Shown: positions 35,857 through 47,450 of the stretch, one piece after another
Position numbering within the stretch: the first letter of the stretch is position 1
How the letters are laid out: each line of letters starts with the position of its first letter
Source: Cricetomys ansorgei
Lineage: Eukaryota; Chordata; Mammalia; Rodentia; Nesomyidae
DNA length: 64,000 bases
Direction: 5' to 3'
NCBI GenBank assembly: GCA_026225945.1
Contig: JAMJFZ010002307.1
Location: 2,867,001-2,931,000 of the forward strand
Notes under the pieces: generated by a model
Seen by the model: only the letters and a program-made list of their open reading frames with translations
The model's database searches: none
What the model was told of the DNA's origin: nothing
Program-made: the position numbers and the translations under genes

Positions 35857-35880
35857 AAATGTAGGCAAATGCCTACATTT
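35857..35880. repeat. 24-bp near-perfect palindrome
   Basis: AAATGTAGGCA and TGCCTACATTT form an 11-bp perfect stem separated by only two bases. It sits just after the B4 fragment. Confidence 0.8.
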
Positions 35881-36059
35881 GTAACGTGTATTTTGGAAAT
35901 TCAAATCCAGGCTTCATATCTGCACAGCAGCACATTGCCAGCTAGCCCATCTCCTGGCTTCCATGTGTAGACTTCAAGGACCATTCCCTCTTCATCTCAG
36001 ACGCCACAACAAATAAATAGCACCCCCACCCCTGCTCTTAACAACAGAGATAAATGTTC

Positions 36060-36350
36060 TGTAAGGGAATGGCTCATGTGGTAAAGCACTTGCCTTAAAA
36101 GAATAAGATCCCCCCAGAACCTAAATAAAGAGCTAGGTGTTGTGGGGTGCTCTTGTAAACCCATCAAGGAGGAGAGGCGGTGACAGGAGAACCCAGGGTT
36201 CATTGGCAAACCAGCCTAACATACCTGATGAGCTTCAGGCCAGAGACACCCTGGCCCAACAAAGTAGTAGGCAGTATTGAAGAACAGCACCTAAGGTTGT
36301 CTTCTGGTCTCCACATGCATAATGCATGTGTGTGCTGCACACATACGAGT
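36060..36350 (+). repeat. B4/RSINE1-type SINE
   Basis: Sense composite: 'gggaatggctcatgtggtaaagcacttgcc', 'ccccccagaacctaaataaagagctaggtgttgtgg', 'gatgagcttcaggccagagacaccctggcc', 'gtcttctggtctccacatgcataatgc'. Confidence 0.7.
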
Positions 36351-36359
36351 ATAAATAAA

Positions 36360-37200
36360 TATAAAAGCTCTACTCATCTAGTTCCAGAAGCTATTTAGAC
36401 ATTAGTGTGCAAGTGATGTCTATGCCTCCATATGAGGCAAGGAATTAGGCACACCAATGTCAGACTGGCTTCATAAGGAAGTTTTTAAAATCTGATTTTG
36501 AAATCAGACAACTTCATTTTTCAAGCACACTTGCAACATTCCTTAGTGAGATGTCCAACATGTGTTCCTTATAGAATTTTGAACATTAAAAGAACTACAC
36601 ATCTGTTTTGTTTTTATGAAATTCAGTGACATTAAATCAGTTCTCCACAAAAGTTAAAGGTTGTCTAATTGAGAATATCAAACAGAAAAGCACTGAGCTC
36701 TGGCAAGATGTGCGAGGGAACTGTCTAGCTGTGATGAGTCAGAGAGTGCCAGCGCTGGTCCCCCACTCCCTTCTTTCTGCTTTGCACAGGGAAACAGAGG
36801 ATTCCCCCCCCCCCACCCCATGCAGGGTTCTGTCTGGTGAAGTGCTGCCAAGAGCCCAGATGTTTCTCAGCATGAGAAGATAGACTCATGTATTGTCAAA
36901 ATTCAGAAGAAGAGTCATTCAAAAGCTTAAAGATTAAAAAAGAAAAACAGAATACCTCACATTGAAAAACAATCCTGAAGTTTGAGTGTTTTGGGTTTCC
37001 CCCCCCCCAATTGATTCCTCCTTTCTTCTTCTCTCTGCACTCAGCCCTTGGGAGGGAAAAGTCAGTAGGAACGAAGCCAGATTCAAGTCGAAATGCATGA
37101 CTGAGGCCTCCATACATTTGGGTCTACCAGGCAGTGTACCAAGCCTTAAGGAGTAGATTTTTAACCGTTGCCAATTAAAAACCTTTTAGGAAAGGCAAAG
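36360..37200. other. No gene seen
   Basis: AT-rich unique sequence with C-runs at 36806-36817 and 37002-37010. No supported exon. Confidence 0.4.
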
Positions 37201-37205
37201 AGAGG

Positions 37206-37390
37206 GCCTGGAGAGGTGGCTCAGTGATGCAGAGCAGCACCCAAGTTGGGGCAGCCCACACCTGCCTGTGACTTCAGTTTTGAGGGATCCAGAGCCCTCC
37301 TCTGGCTTCCATGGGTGTCGCACTTATTTGCGCGCACACACAGACACACAGACACACACACACCTAAAAATAAAGTAAATCTTAAAGAAA
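37206..37390 (+). repeat. B2/B3 SINE
   Basis: Sense: 'gggcctggagaggtggctcagtgatgcagagcagc', 'ccagagccctcctctggcttccatgggtgtcgcac', then a (CA)-rich part and an A-rich end 'aaaataaagtaaatctt'. Confidence 0.85.
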
Positions 37391-38300
37391 AGTGAAAGCA
37401 AGTAGAACACTTCCATTCTAGTGTGTGGCATGTGAGGTTCGCAGGTAGAAGCAGTTCCCATGAGACCCCACTGTGAGAGCACCTGGGGAGTTAACAAAAC
37501 CAGCAGCATCCATCCCTGTGTCCTTCTCTTCTAAGAGAAGGGAACATTAGCGTGGTCTGAACTGAGAACAGCTGTCTGCAGGAAGGGTGGGTCCTTGCTC
37601 TTTAGTCAGATGTACCCCAAGAGACAGAGATGAGCAACTGAGGAGCAGCCCTTGCTGCTCAGCAGTGACTCAGATAACTGGGATTTCAGGCTTCTGATAG
37701 GATTAAGTGGAACAATATTAAACTCAGTGTGTTCTGGAACCATACTAATTTTCTTGGCTTTTTAAACAAGGTAAAATTCTATATACAGAGGGAGATGGAT
37801 GGATGGAAAGAATCAACTCTTCTGGCATCTTATTATCTTAAACATATTAAGTAGGTGTTAAGATCTGATGGGCCATCAAGAGTTAACTGGTCTTCAGCCA
37901 AAGTGAAACAAGACTGGAAATTAAGTATTGATTTTCTTTTCTCATAAACTGCTGTCTTGTGTTGCAAAGGCGTTAGTTTTGCTTTATGGGAGAATTGAAG
38001 TTTCTCTTGGATTTGGTCTCCACAAATGTGCAAAGCCGCTTTATTTACCCTGATATGCAGGAGGCGGCTACTGCAGCGTCAGGCTCGGTGTGTGACACTT
38101 TCCACCCAGGAGATCCCAGAGTAAGAGGCTGTGGAGTGTCTGTAACTAGTAAGCAAGCTGTTCCATCTGCACGCTCTTAAACCTGTTCTGTGGACTAGGA
38201 AGCACGTGTGGAGTATTCCTACCATAACCATGCAAAAATCTCATCAATTCTTCCTGGAAATTAGGCAAATATCTGGGGTATCAAAACAATCATCAAATAA
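37391..38300. other. No gene seen
   Basis: Unique sequence; frames of 60-66 codons are unremarkable. Confidence 0.4.
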
Positions 38301-38309
38301 TTTTCTCTC

Positions 38310-38520
38310 TTCCCTCCCTCCCCTCCTTCCTCCATGTGTGTGTCTGTCTGTCTGTCTGTATATCTATCTGTGTGTCTGTGTGTGTAGGTGTGTGCAGGTG
38401 CATGTGGAGGCCCGAGGACAACCTCAGCTGTTAATCCTCAGACACCATCCACCTTGTGTATGCAGGGTTTTGTTTGTCTTTTGAGACAGGGTGTCTCACT
38501 GGCATATCTTCTTAGCCATC
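38310..38520 (-). repeat. CT/TGTC simple repeats and B4 fragment
   Basis: ccctccctcccctcc and (TGTC)n at 38340-38358, then antisense B4: 'ggtgcatgtggaggcccgaggacaacctcagctg', 'ttttgagacagggtgtctcactgg', truncated. Confidence 0.7.
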
Positions 38521-38771
38521 AAATTATTTTTAAATTTAAAAAATGCAAAATGAAATATATAGCTAATTGAAAATATATTTGTGGTTTTAAAGTGAGATGG
38601 ATAACTTATTTTAGCTACTGCTTGGCTCAGGAAGTAGAACCAATCATTAACAATGTGTTGATACCACTCATATCAGTCCCTGTTCCCCACAGATTGGTAA
38701 CCTCAGCCATCTTCTGGAACTTTGTGTTCACCAGATCCTGCATTCTTTGCAACTTTCCCACTGATTATGCT

Positions 38772-39180
38772 CCCAGGTGTTCACATATGTGTGTGCTGAT
38801 ATGCACTGTGCATACACCCAGGTGTTCACATGTCTGTGTGCTGATATGCACTGTGTGTGCACCCAGGTGTTCACATATGTGTGTGCTGATATGCCCTGTG
38901 TATACACCCAGGTGTTCACATATCTGTGTGCTGATATGCACTGTGTATATACACCCAGGTGTTCACATATGTGTGTGCTGATATGCACTGTGTATACACC
39001 TACACCCAGGTGTTCACATATCTGTGTGCTGATATGCACTGTGTATACATACACCCAGGTGTTCACATATCTGTGTGCTGATATGCACTGTATATACACC
39101 CAAGTGTTCACATATCTGTGTGCTGATATGCACTGTGTATGCATCCAGGCATTTGCATAGCTGTGTGCTGATATGCACAG
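38772..39180. repeat. Minisatellite, 45-51 bp unit, about 9 copies
   Basis: Units start at 38772, 38817, 38862, 38907, 38954, 39005, 39054, 39099 and 39144. Spacings are 45, 45, 45, 45, 47, 51, 49, 45 and 45; the length changes come from extra TA/CATACA at the unit end. The unit reads 'cccaggtgttcacatatctg' then 'tgtgctgatatgcactgtgt'. Because 45 is a multiple of three, several frames stay open with 15-residue periodic peptides; these are not supported as genes. Confidence 0.97.
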
Positions 39181-40405
39181 TTAACTTTTAATTCTCTGTG
39201 AGGTATCCTCCTCCTTGCCCAGTGGCTGGTCTTCCTTGGCTTGTATGTGACATTTGTCCATCCAGGTCTGTGTGGCCACAGGTGGTTGATTTCTGACTGC
39301 TGTACACACCAAAGGTTTTACTCTTTCATCTGTTGATCAGTTCTTAGGTTCTTTCCAGAACATTTGGATACTAATGCTACTCTGAACTGTGTGTGAACCC
39401 TGGACGTGTGTTTGGTTTGTGGATTGTCCATCCATGTTTGGAGCTCCGCTAAGCATCCCCTAGGCATGTTTTGTCTAACATGGTGTCCAGATGCTCAAAA
39501 GTTTCTGTCCCTCCACAGCTTCATGGACGCTGGATATTGACCAGCTCTGTGAGCACATGTGCTGGGTTTAAAACAGCATATCACTGTGCTTTTAATTTGC
39601 ACTTGCCTTTTACTAGTGGCGTTGAATTAATTTCTAAATATCTAATGAGCATTCAATTCACATATTTTTGTTTATTTCTCTATTAGAGAATTTGACATTT
39701 GCTTACTAAGATATAGGTTCATCCCTTTTAAATTGTGAAGTAATGGTGTGTAAACAGGAGCATGTATTATACATGTACGATCAAAGACGTGAGTGAAAGA
39801 AATAGCAAGGCAAGCATAAATAGTATGTGAACAGGAGATGTAGGTCATACACATATAATTAAACAGATGAGCTAAGGAAACAGCAGTGTAAGTGTGACAG
39901 AAGTCAAGAAGTACACATCTCTAAGACCTACAACCCAGTCTCTAGCTCACACCCCTCTTTTGCTCCAGGGAGCCCCGGCTAATTTGAATTTTTCCTAGTT
40001 TTCCTTGGTAGTTTACCACCCGTACAAATCCTTTCACCACAGAGAATGATGGTTCTTCTGAATGTAGATGGTGAGCCTGCCTTGGGTTTGTGAGACACGA
40101 TCTCCAGCTCTGTCTTAAAGCATCCAGGATTTGGGGGGATCTGTCTTATTTCACTCCTGCAACTTTGTGTGTACTCCAAACCTACACTGGATTTGATTAT
40201 CTGAGCTAAAGTGTAAATAAACCTAAAGCAAAATAATAGCCATCTAAATTCACGTATATCTACCATTTTATCCAAGCTACAAACCTCTGTACTAATCCTA
40301 GATGAGTGGGAGTGTCGGCGCACTGCCCGCTGCTGTTCTGGCATCAGCCTTTGTTCCATGGCTGCCTTAGTTCTGAACGGTTGATGTTTTATTTAATCAG
40401 TAATT
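39181..40405. other. No gene seen; possible LINE remnant
   Basis: 39220-39670 has wording like 'tgctgtacacaccaaaggttttactctttcatctg' and 'gagaatttgacatttgc', which suggests an antisense L1 remnant, not certain. A 126-codon minus frame (39979-40359) has no domain I recognise. Confidence 0.3.
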
Positions 40406-40413
40406 AGCTTTTA

Positions 40414-40640
40414 CAGTGGCTCTCAACCTGTTGGTCATGACCCTTTAGAGGTCAAATGACCCTTTTACACGGGTCACCTAGGACCATCTGCATATCAGAT
40501 ATTTACATTACAATTCATAACAGCAGCAGAATTACAGTTACAAAGTAGCAATGAAAATAATGTTATGGTTGGGGGTCACCACAACATGAGGAACTATATC
40601 AAATAAAGGGTCACAGCATTAGGAAGGTTGAGAACCACTG
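40414..40640 (+). mobile_element. URR1-type non-autonomous hAT (Charlie) transposon
   Basis: About 227 bp bounded by terminal inverted repeats: left 'cagtggctctcaacc', right 'ggttgagaaccactg'. The inside has 'gggtcacc', 'attcataacagcagcagaattacag', 'gttgggggtcaccacaacatgaggaac'. This matches my memory of rodent URR1. Flanks gctttta and gctttaa resemble an eroded 8-bp target duplication. No transposase is encoded. Confidence 0.9.
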
Positions 40641-40869
40641 CTTTAAAACGCTTACTTCCCATCTAATACATACAATGATGATCAACTCTTTTATATATTT
40701 TTCCTCCCAAATATGTACCTTAGAAGAACTTTGATCTTTTGGACTCAGGAAAACCTAATAGGGAATAATTAAGTTAAAAACCACCAACGTCTTGCCCAGG
40801 ACCACGGTTCTTGTTAAAAATGAGCAATTAGAACCCAGAGGTGTTGCCAATTATGTAGAGGTAAACAAA

Positions 40870-41085
40870 TTTTTAGAAAATATTTATCTATTTATGTACT
40901 TTATGTGTATGTGTGTATCTTGATTGTTATTTATGTGCATGTTCATGGGAGTCAGATTCAATTCCCTATCCCCAAACTGGAATGATGGGCAGCAGTGAAC
41001 CACCATGTAGGTGCTGGAAAATGAGCCCAGGTCCCCTGTAAGAGCCATGAACATTTTAACCCACTGAGCTATCTCCTCAACCCCA
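40870..41085 (-). repeat. B3 SINE
   Basis: Antisense: 'gtgcatgttcatgggagtcagattc', 'gggcagcagtgaaccaccatgtaggtgctgg', 'gagcccaggtcccc', ending 'ccactgagctatctcctcaacccc'. Confidence 0.85.
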
Positions 41086-41634
41086 TGGCAAACTAATTTT
41101 TAAAATCTTTACTGGTATTCACCTAGTTTTCTTGTACCTTGACTCTTTCTCCTAAAACAGTCTGTGTTGTGTTTAAAGTAGCTGAACTTGACAACTTCTG
41201 AGAGCCTCCTCAGACACGGCATAGAGTGCAAGGGCAATTGTTAAGGAAAGAAAAAGCTCAAAGTCATACAGAGAGATTAGAGGTCAAGGGGTTAAGGAAA
41301 GATATCAAAGGAGGCAGAGGTATTTGTGGTGTTTTAAAAAGGACAGAGAGAAACTTCCCACCGAGAGATGCGGAATGGGAGACCGTGCAGTTTGTGAGTC
41401 ACATGTGGAGCTTTACAGGAAGTTGAAGCAGGAAGAGGAGAGGCCACTGAGACTGTTGGAAGTCAAACTGGATGATGCTTGTGGCTTGACAGGGACATTT
41501 CACTTTTCTGTAGGCAGTATGCAGCCATTGAACAACAGGAAAATTGGCAAATCTAGATTTCAGAAATAAGGCTTTCAAGAACATGGTATTTAGGTTATCA
41601 GATCTATTCTCTTTGAACATTATATGTTTGAATT
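41086..41634. other. No gene seen
   Basis: Unique sequence; frames of 66-85 codons overlap on both strands without recognisable domains. Confidence 0.4.
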
Positions 41635-41803
41635 GTCTGTGTGCACAAGTATGCAAGTGCTGAGAAGACCAGAGAGGGTGTCAGATCCCTGGAGCTGGAG
41701 TTAGGGGAGGTTGTGAGCTGCCATGTGGGTGCTAGGAACTGAATTCAGGTCTTCTCAAGAGCAGTAAGTGCTCTAAACACTGAGAGCCATCTCTCCAGCC
41801 CCA
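41635..41803 (-). repeat. B3 SINE
   Basis: Antisense: 'gaccagagagggtgtcagatccctggagctggag', 'ggttgtgagctgccatgtgggtgctaggaactg', 'caggtcttc', ending 'agccatctctccagcccc'. Confidence 0.9.
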
Positions 41804-42107
41804 AGGTGTACATTAAGTGTTAGGGTTTATTTGAATAACAGTAACCCAACATAACAGTGCTTTAAAGTGAGTTCAAATAGCCAGTTCATCAGAGCCTTTG
41901 AGACTCTACAATGTCACTGGCTCAGCCTCCTCCTTCCATTGTTCTCCCGTAATGTTCCAATGCAATGTCTAGGCAGTAAATCCACACACCGAGCAGCAAG
42001 ACTAAGGAGAGAGAAGTCAAAGGAGGTGGCGTACACTCACTGGATGTCTTTTTTAAAAAATCCCCAGAAACTGCCCTGCACCCAAGTGCATACATACCAT
42101 AGAGATA

Positions 42108-42111
42108 GATT

Positions 42112-42153
<42 letters not shown>

Positions 42154-42155
42154 TG
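42108..42155. repeat. (GATA)n microsatellite
   Basis: About 10 GATA repeats followed by gattgattgatag. Confidence 0.97.
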
Positions 42156-42159
42156 ATTG

Positions 42160-43690
42160 ATAGACCAAAAACTTTAAAACATCTACTTTGAAACTATTCA
42201 TTCACTGTGGTTTATTCCAAATCTAATTCTAATATCAGCAGTGGCCACTGAGCTCCTCCTCTGGGACTCAGTTTCTCCATCTGTAAATCACAAGTGCTGA
42301 GCTGGCTAGACCTGAGGTGTCAGCCAGCTTAAATCACCCCGCAGACCCCTTGCTTGCACCAATCAACAGCACAAAAGCAACCAACTTGTGCTCCCAGGTT
42401 GCCATACCTTACCAGTGGATGAAATATAATTGAGGCAAGATCTTCAACTGGCCTTCAACACAACTAGTCCAATTGCTTCACAGCTCTTTCCCTTGCCTCC
42501 TGGAAACATAGTTTATTGTGGTCTGGAGGTATTAAACTTTGGCGAAATTACAAAGTACTTTATTACATTAGCGTGAGCTTTGCCAATTGCATTTCAAAAT
42601 TATGTTAAAAGGTTTAATTTGGTAGGAGGAAGGAATAGCTCATTTCCTGCATCTCAATGCGCTGAAGGTCACAGGCTGCAGCCCTGGTGCTTTGAAAGTC
42701 AGAGCAGGCAGGACCTAAGGATGCTGCCAGGTTTTAGAAACTGCCAAGGCAGTCTGTTGAGGGTTAGTTCTGTGGAAAGACTGTTTGCGATCTGGAACAC
42801 CTTATACAGACATGAAAGGGGCCAGGGACACAACTGTAGAGTTGGGTGTGTATCTTGGATTACCATCCTTATCTCCTCGAGTTCTCTTGCCAACTGGCAA
42901 GTGGTCATCAAGGTTAGACTCTGTTTTAAATTCAGCAGCCTGAGAACCAGCACTGCCTTCAGCAGGCACAGTCCATTCCCCTGGGAAAGTATTCTGCCCA
43001 GTATTTCTTTTGTTAAGAGAAAAAAAAAAAAAAAAGCTTGGGAATCTGATATGGGTGTAATATTTTAGAGTTGATAGTTAGCTCAAATTTTTCATTTTTC
43101 AGCCAAAGAAAGTACTCCTTGTTGAATAAGTATTAAGTCCCAGGCTATGGTAAAAATATACATTTTCCAGGTGTCCAAACAGAAACATAAATAATGATTC
43201 TAGGATTGACTTTGAAGTCATCATCACGTGCTCCTCAACCCCCTAAGTGACCTCTAGCCCTGTCGGGTGTGTTTTTAAATGCTACAGTATTGGCAGATGA
43301 TACGCCACATTTCAAAGTGCATATGTCTACTCTCTGCCAAAGCATTACATTTAGGCACATTTGCAGGGTGTGGGACCTGGATGGTTTCAGTTGCAGCTGC
43401 TATCAAATATTGAATATCAGACTAGATTTACAAAATACTCCCAAGTACGTGGAATCTATAAATCAGAAGTGACTTCTCAAAAGTCAAAATGCCGTATTTT
43501 TGCTTACCAAAATCCAAGATGGGTGTTGGGCGAGTTTGCTATTGTTCAGAGAACAGCTTGAGTGGTTGCTGTAGTGATGTTAAGGCTGGCCCTTCTTAGC
43601 AAGGTAAGGAGTAAACAGTTAGCCTCTCACATGACTGTTTGCTGATTGCTTTATTTACAGGTAGGATAAAGTCATGAACATGTTGAATGT
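42160..43690. other. No gene confirmed; contains a 162-codon frame ending in an A-run
   Basis: A plus frame at 42580-43068 spans 162 codons in unique sequence and runs through A15 (about 43021-43036). No protein family is recognised and no acceptor or donor frames it convincingly. The A-run could be a retroposon tail, but no AATAAA precedes it. Confidence 0.3.
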
Positions 43691-43705
43691 TGTCTCCGCA
43701 TGTAC

Positions 43706-43740
43706 ACGTGTGTGTGTGTGTGTGTGTGTACCTCTGTGTG

Positions 43741-43779
<39 letters not shown>

Positions 43780-43823
43780 ATGTGCCTGTGTATGCCTTTG
43801 TGTGTATGTGTGTGTGTGTGTGT
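43706..43823. repeat. (GT)n compound microsatellite
   Basis: Three (GT)n blocks (43708-43728, 43744-43778, 43799-43822) interrupted by cctctgtgtgcctg and gcatgtgcctgtgtatgcctt. Confidence 0.97.
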
Positions 43824-43879
43824 AAATTTCAGCTCTGCTCCCTCAGTTGCTTAGAAGTCAATCCATAGAATCATCTTGT

Positions 43880-44235
43880 CTGCTCTCTTTCTCTCACAAT
43901 TCATTTTGATCCACCAACAAATTCAGCAGCCTTCCTTTCAGACTTTCCTCAGAGACCCTGCCACATCTTGTCACCTTTGCTACCAGCATGTGGGGCCAGT
44001 GGCTCTTTCTCTACAGTGGCAAATGTCTTCTCCTCTCTGATCTCCCTGCTTCTTGCTCTCCCAGACTATTTTTAATACAAAGCCAAAGCGGTCCTCTTGA
44101 AACAGAAGGTAGAGCCTGTCACTCCTCAGACACACCCCTGATAATCTTCCTCCTCATTCAGAGTGGGAGCTGAGGAGGACAGATAAGGCCTGGAATGTTC
44201 CTCTCCGCTCTCACTCATCTCCTGTCAGCTGTCAG
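43880..44235 (+). repeat. L2-like ancient LINE relic
   Basis: 'tatttttaatacaaagccaaagcggtcctcttgaaac', 'gcctgtcactcctcagacacacccctgataatcttcctcc' and 'ggcctggaatgttcc' follow the order I remember for mammalian L2. Heavily decayed, so tentative. Confidence 0.4.
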
Positions 44236-44582
44236 TGCCACTCTCTCCATCCGTGCTGCCTGCATGGCCAGCCTCCTCTCCAGACCCACCTTAGACCTCA
44301 GTGTGGCATTCTCTCCGCCAGCATAGGACAAAGTGCCAACCCGGATCTGAGTCAGGCAGGACTGCAGTCGAGTCACTAGGAATGAAGACGAAGAAGCCAT
44401 AGCTTATTCAACAATGATGTAGGACTTAGTGATGCTGAAACAAGAAAATTAAGAAGGAAAAGATAAAATGTGTCCCAAAAGATACATTTAAATATTTAAA
44501 ATATATGTATTTTGTTATACCATTTAATTAACTTATGTGACAGAATTGTTTTTAGGAGTCACTGCATCTAAAGTTAGCATTT
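44236..44582. other. No gene seen
   Basis: Unique sequence; nothing recognised. Confidence 0.35.
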
Positions 44583-44775
44583 TGGGGCTAGAGAGACTGC
44601 ATGGCTTACAAAAGTGATGACAGTTCTTGCAGAGGTCCCAAGTTTAATTCCCAGGACCCACCTTAGGTGGTTCACAACTGCCTGCCTATAACTCCAGCTC
44701 CAAGAAATCCAGTGCCTATGCCCTCCACAGGCAGATACAACCAATGTACACATATCCATGTATAGAGGGGGGGGA
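44583..44775 (+). repeat. B2/B3 SINE
   Basis: Sense: 'ggggctagagagactgcatgg', 'gtcccaagtttaattcccaggacccaccttaggtggttcacaactgcctg', 'tgccctccacaggcag', ending in a G-run at 44767-44774. Confidence 0.85.
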
Positions 44776-45505
44776 TTAATACAGTAAAATGGATCTTTTA
44801 AAAGTCAGCATTTCAAACTGTATCTCACTCTAAAATTCTATAATTACAGTTTCCCATACAACTGTGCTTGTAGCATACTAACATAGAGAACTATTTCAAT
44901 ATCACATTTGAGTTGCTGTGTCTTTAATGTCGGGAAGATGGCTTTAGAAGACCCTTCCTGAGATGTATTGAGAACCAGCGCAGAGGGAGAGTGAAGACCC
45001 ACCTTGAATAGGCTGAGCTCCCCGGAAGTATTCCAGGGCTATGAATACCTCCCTTTGGTTCATACCTATTTTCCAGTAATTGACAGTAAGATCATTCTTT
45101 GTTTGTGAAGCCCAATGTCTTATGGGTTCTTTACTGACCTCTGAGAAAGTTCGTCCTTTCCAGTTGACTTTCTTTGGTGTGGAGTTTGTTGAACAGATAC
45201 GAAAATGACAGTTGAGTTAGTTGCTAAACTGTAGAATGAGGTTGGTAGCCAACCTTGCAACTCGTGCTGACCACAGTCTGTGGACTTTCTCCAGCAGCGG
45301 GGCTGTGCAGGGCCGCAGGGAGCAGGAAGCAAAGGGTACTAACTTGGAAGGTAAGGGGAAGAACCACACCAAGGCCTTGTCATCCATAGAACCTTCCTGT
45401 TCCCCAGGAAGGAAACCTTCATTCTTGCTGCCTCTTGACCCACCATGCCAGGCTTTAGTCATTTTACACGGGAACCAATGAGACAGAAGTATCAGAAGTC
45501 AATTC
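44776..45505. other. No gene seen
   Basis: Unique sequence; 81- and 86-codon frames overlap on opposite strands (45217-45481) without domain or splice support. Confidence 0.4.
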
Positions 45506-45507
45506 AT

Positions 45508-45748
45508 TTGGGGAGATGGCCCAGTGGATCAGGTGCCTGGTGCGGAAGCATGAGGATCTGAGTTCAGATCTCAGGTGCTGCTCCTTCCTGTATGGACCAG
45601 AACTGAGCAGAGAGACAGGGGCCAGGTAGATCCCTGGAGCTCACTGGCCAGACTGCCTACCCTAAATGGCAAGGTTCAGGTCAAGGTGGAAAGTGATTAA
45701 GGAAGAGGCCTCCACGGTGCCTCTCTGGGTAAGCTTGCCTAGGTACCC
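45508..45748 (+). repeat. B4/RSINE1-type SINE
   Basis: Sense: 'ggggagatggcccagtggatc', 'gcatgaggatctgagttcagatctcagg', 'gatccctggagctcactggccagactgcc', 'gtcaaggtggaaagtgattaaggaagaggcc'. Confidence 0.7.
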
Positions 45749-47041
45749 AACACACTCTCTTAAAAGTTAAAAACTAAATTCTTGTTCTAAGATACAGTTA
45801 ATCCTTTATAATTTAATTTATTCCTAGCTGTATAAAATATTTTTATACAGCAGAATAACATATTTAGAACTTAAACATTTTTTTCTGGCTTCTTTAGTAA
45901 TTTCTACAATTTAGGGGATCTTAATGTGCCCAGAAATCTGCTTTGCTAGTCCTAATCAGTTCATAAAGCCCGAGAAGAGCTAGATACTGTTGCCCCTCAA
46001 CCTCTGACCTCCAGCATTAATTTTCCGTTTGCTCTTTGTGATTCCTCAGCAAGAAAGAAGCTTCCATTGAAAGAGGTTCCAGTTGTTTTCAAATGGGATG
46101 TGTTAGAGACAAACACAAGGGAGTTTCTGTGTTGATACATGAGGCTTTGCTATAGTAAAGACCTTGCCTTTGTCCCTAGTGTGTAACTATGGGCACAGGA
46201 TGTCTCCGCAGTTCAGTTAGAGTCAATTCATCCTAACAGGCATGGAGCCCTCCTACAGTGACTTCATGGTGGCCATTGTTAGCTTAAACTATCTTCCAGT
46301 AGACAGCGGCTGCTGTTTAAGGAGGACTGTACGCTGTCCCCTTAAACACAAGACTTAACACCACTATACATGAATATACAATCACATCAACCCTGTAAAT
46401 GAGATCTCCATTTCCCCTTTTTGAAAAGAAAGAAAGATCTCAAAGAGGTTAAGTAGCTTCTCAGAGTCACATGTTTGAGGGCTCTCACTTTAATTACAGA
46501 TTTGTCTGATACCCAAGTCTAGAATTTCCCCACCTAATTTCAAACAAAAGAAGTCATGAGATGATTCAAATCACGTGTAAGTGGCTTGTATAGTTATCAA
46601 ATTTATGGTACAAATTCATTCATCAAATAAAATGATGACTTTTCAGTAGACCAGGCCAGTTTCATAAAGTAAATATTTCTATTAAGAAGGTAATCTTTAA
46701 AAAAAACAGATTATTTAAATTATATCCATAGTAAATAGGGACCACATGTATTTTCAGATATTTTTTTCTCAGCTCTGGAGCCAGGAAGATATACAATACA
46801 TAAAGTCCACACATGCCCTTGATTTCACAACATTATGGTATAGATAGATAGATATGAAACAGTAGCTAGAGTCAGGAGTGATATTCAAAATATTTAACAC
46901 TGTACAACCAAGCACCAATCAATCAAAACAGGCCCTGGCTTTGCACACTGCTATGGCTAATGTGCAAGTCGATTGAATTGTCAGCTTTGTCAATGCACAA
47001 AGACAGAGAGGAGGTGGAAGGAAAGCATAGAGGGAGCCTGC
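45749..47041. other. No gene seen; AT-rich
   Basis: AT-rich unique sequence. 'attttccccacc... taattacagatttgtctg' near 46490 and 'gaggttaagtagcttctcagagtcac' near 46446 hint at a MIR-type relic, not certain. Confidence 0.35.
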
Positions 47042-47450
47042 TGTCTTAGTTTGGGTTACTATTGCTGTGGTGAAACTCCATGACTAACGCCACTTGGGGA
47101 GGAAAAGGCTTATTCTGCTTTTACATCACTGTTCATGATCAAAGGAAGTCAGGGCATGAACTCAAACAGGGCAGGAACTTGGAGGCAGGAGCTGATGCGG
47201 AGACCATGGAGTGCTGCTTACTGGCTTGCTCCCCATGGCTTCCTCAGCCTGCTTTCTTTTAGAACCCAGGACCACCAGCCCAGGGATGGAACCACCCACA
47301 ATGGGCTGGGCCCTCCCCATCAATCACTAATCAAGAAAATGCCCTATAGGCTTCCCTACAGCCCATCTTACGGAGACATTTTGGAAACTGAGTTCCCTCC
47401 TCTCACATGACTTTAGCTTATGTCAAGTCGACATAAAACTATCCAGCACA
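47042..47450 (-). mobile_element. Solo LTR-like element, copy B (reverse)
   Basis: The reverse complement reads TGctggatagttttatgtcgacttg ... 'agtgattgatggggagggcccagccc' ... 'tcctccccaagtggcgttagtcatg' ... 'gtaacccaaactaagaCA', as in copy A at 23633. About 409 bp, longer than copy A because copy A has internal deletions. The 91-codon plus frame over it is not a gene. Confidence 0.75.

Noticed and set aside
38592..39160. Frames of 129, 127 and 138 codons with 15-residue repeats
   Set aside because: Translation of the 45-bp minisatellite on both strands.
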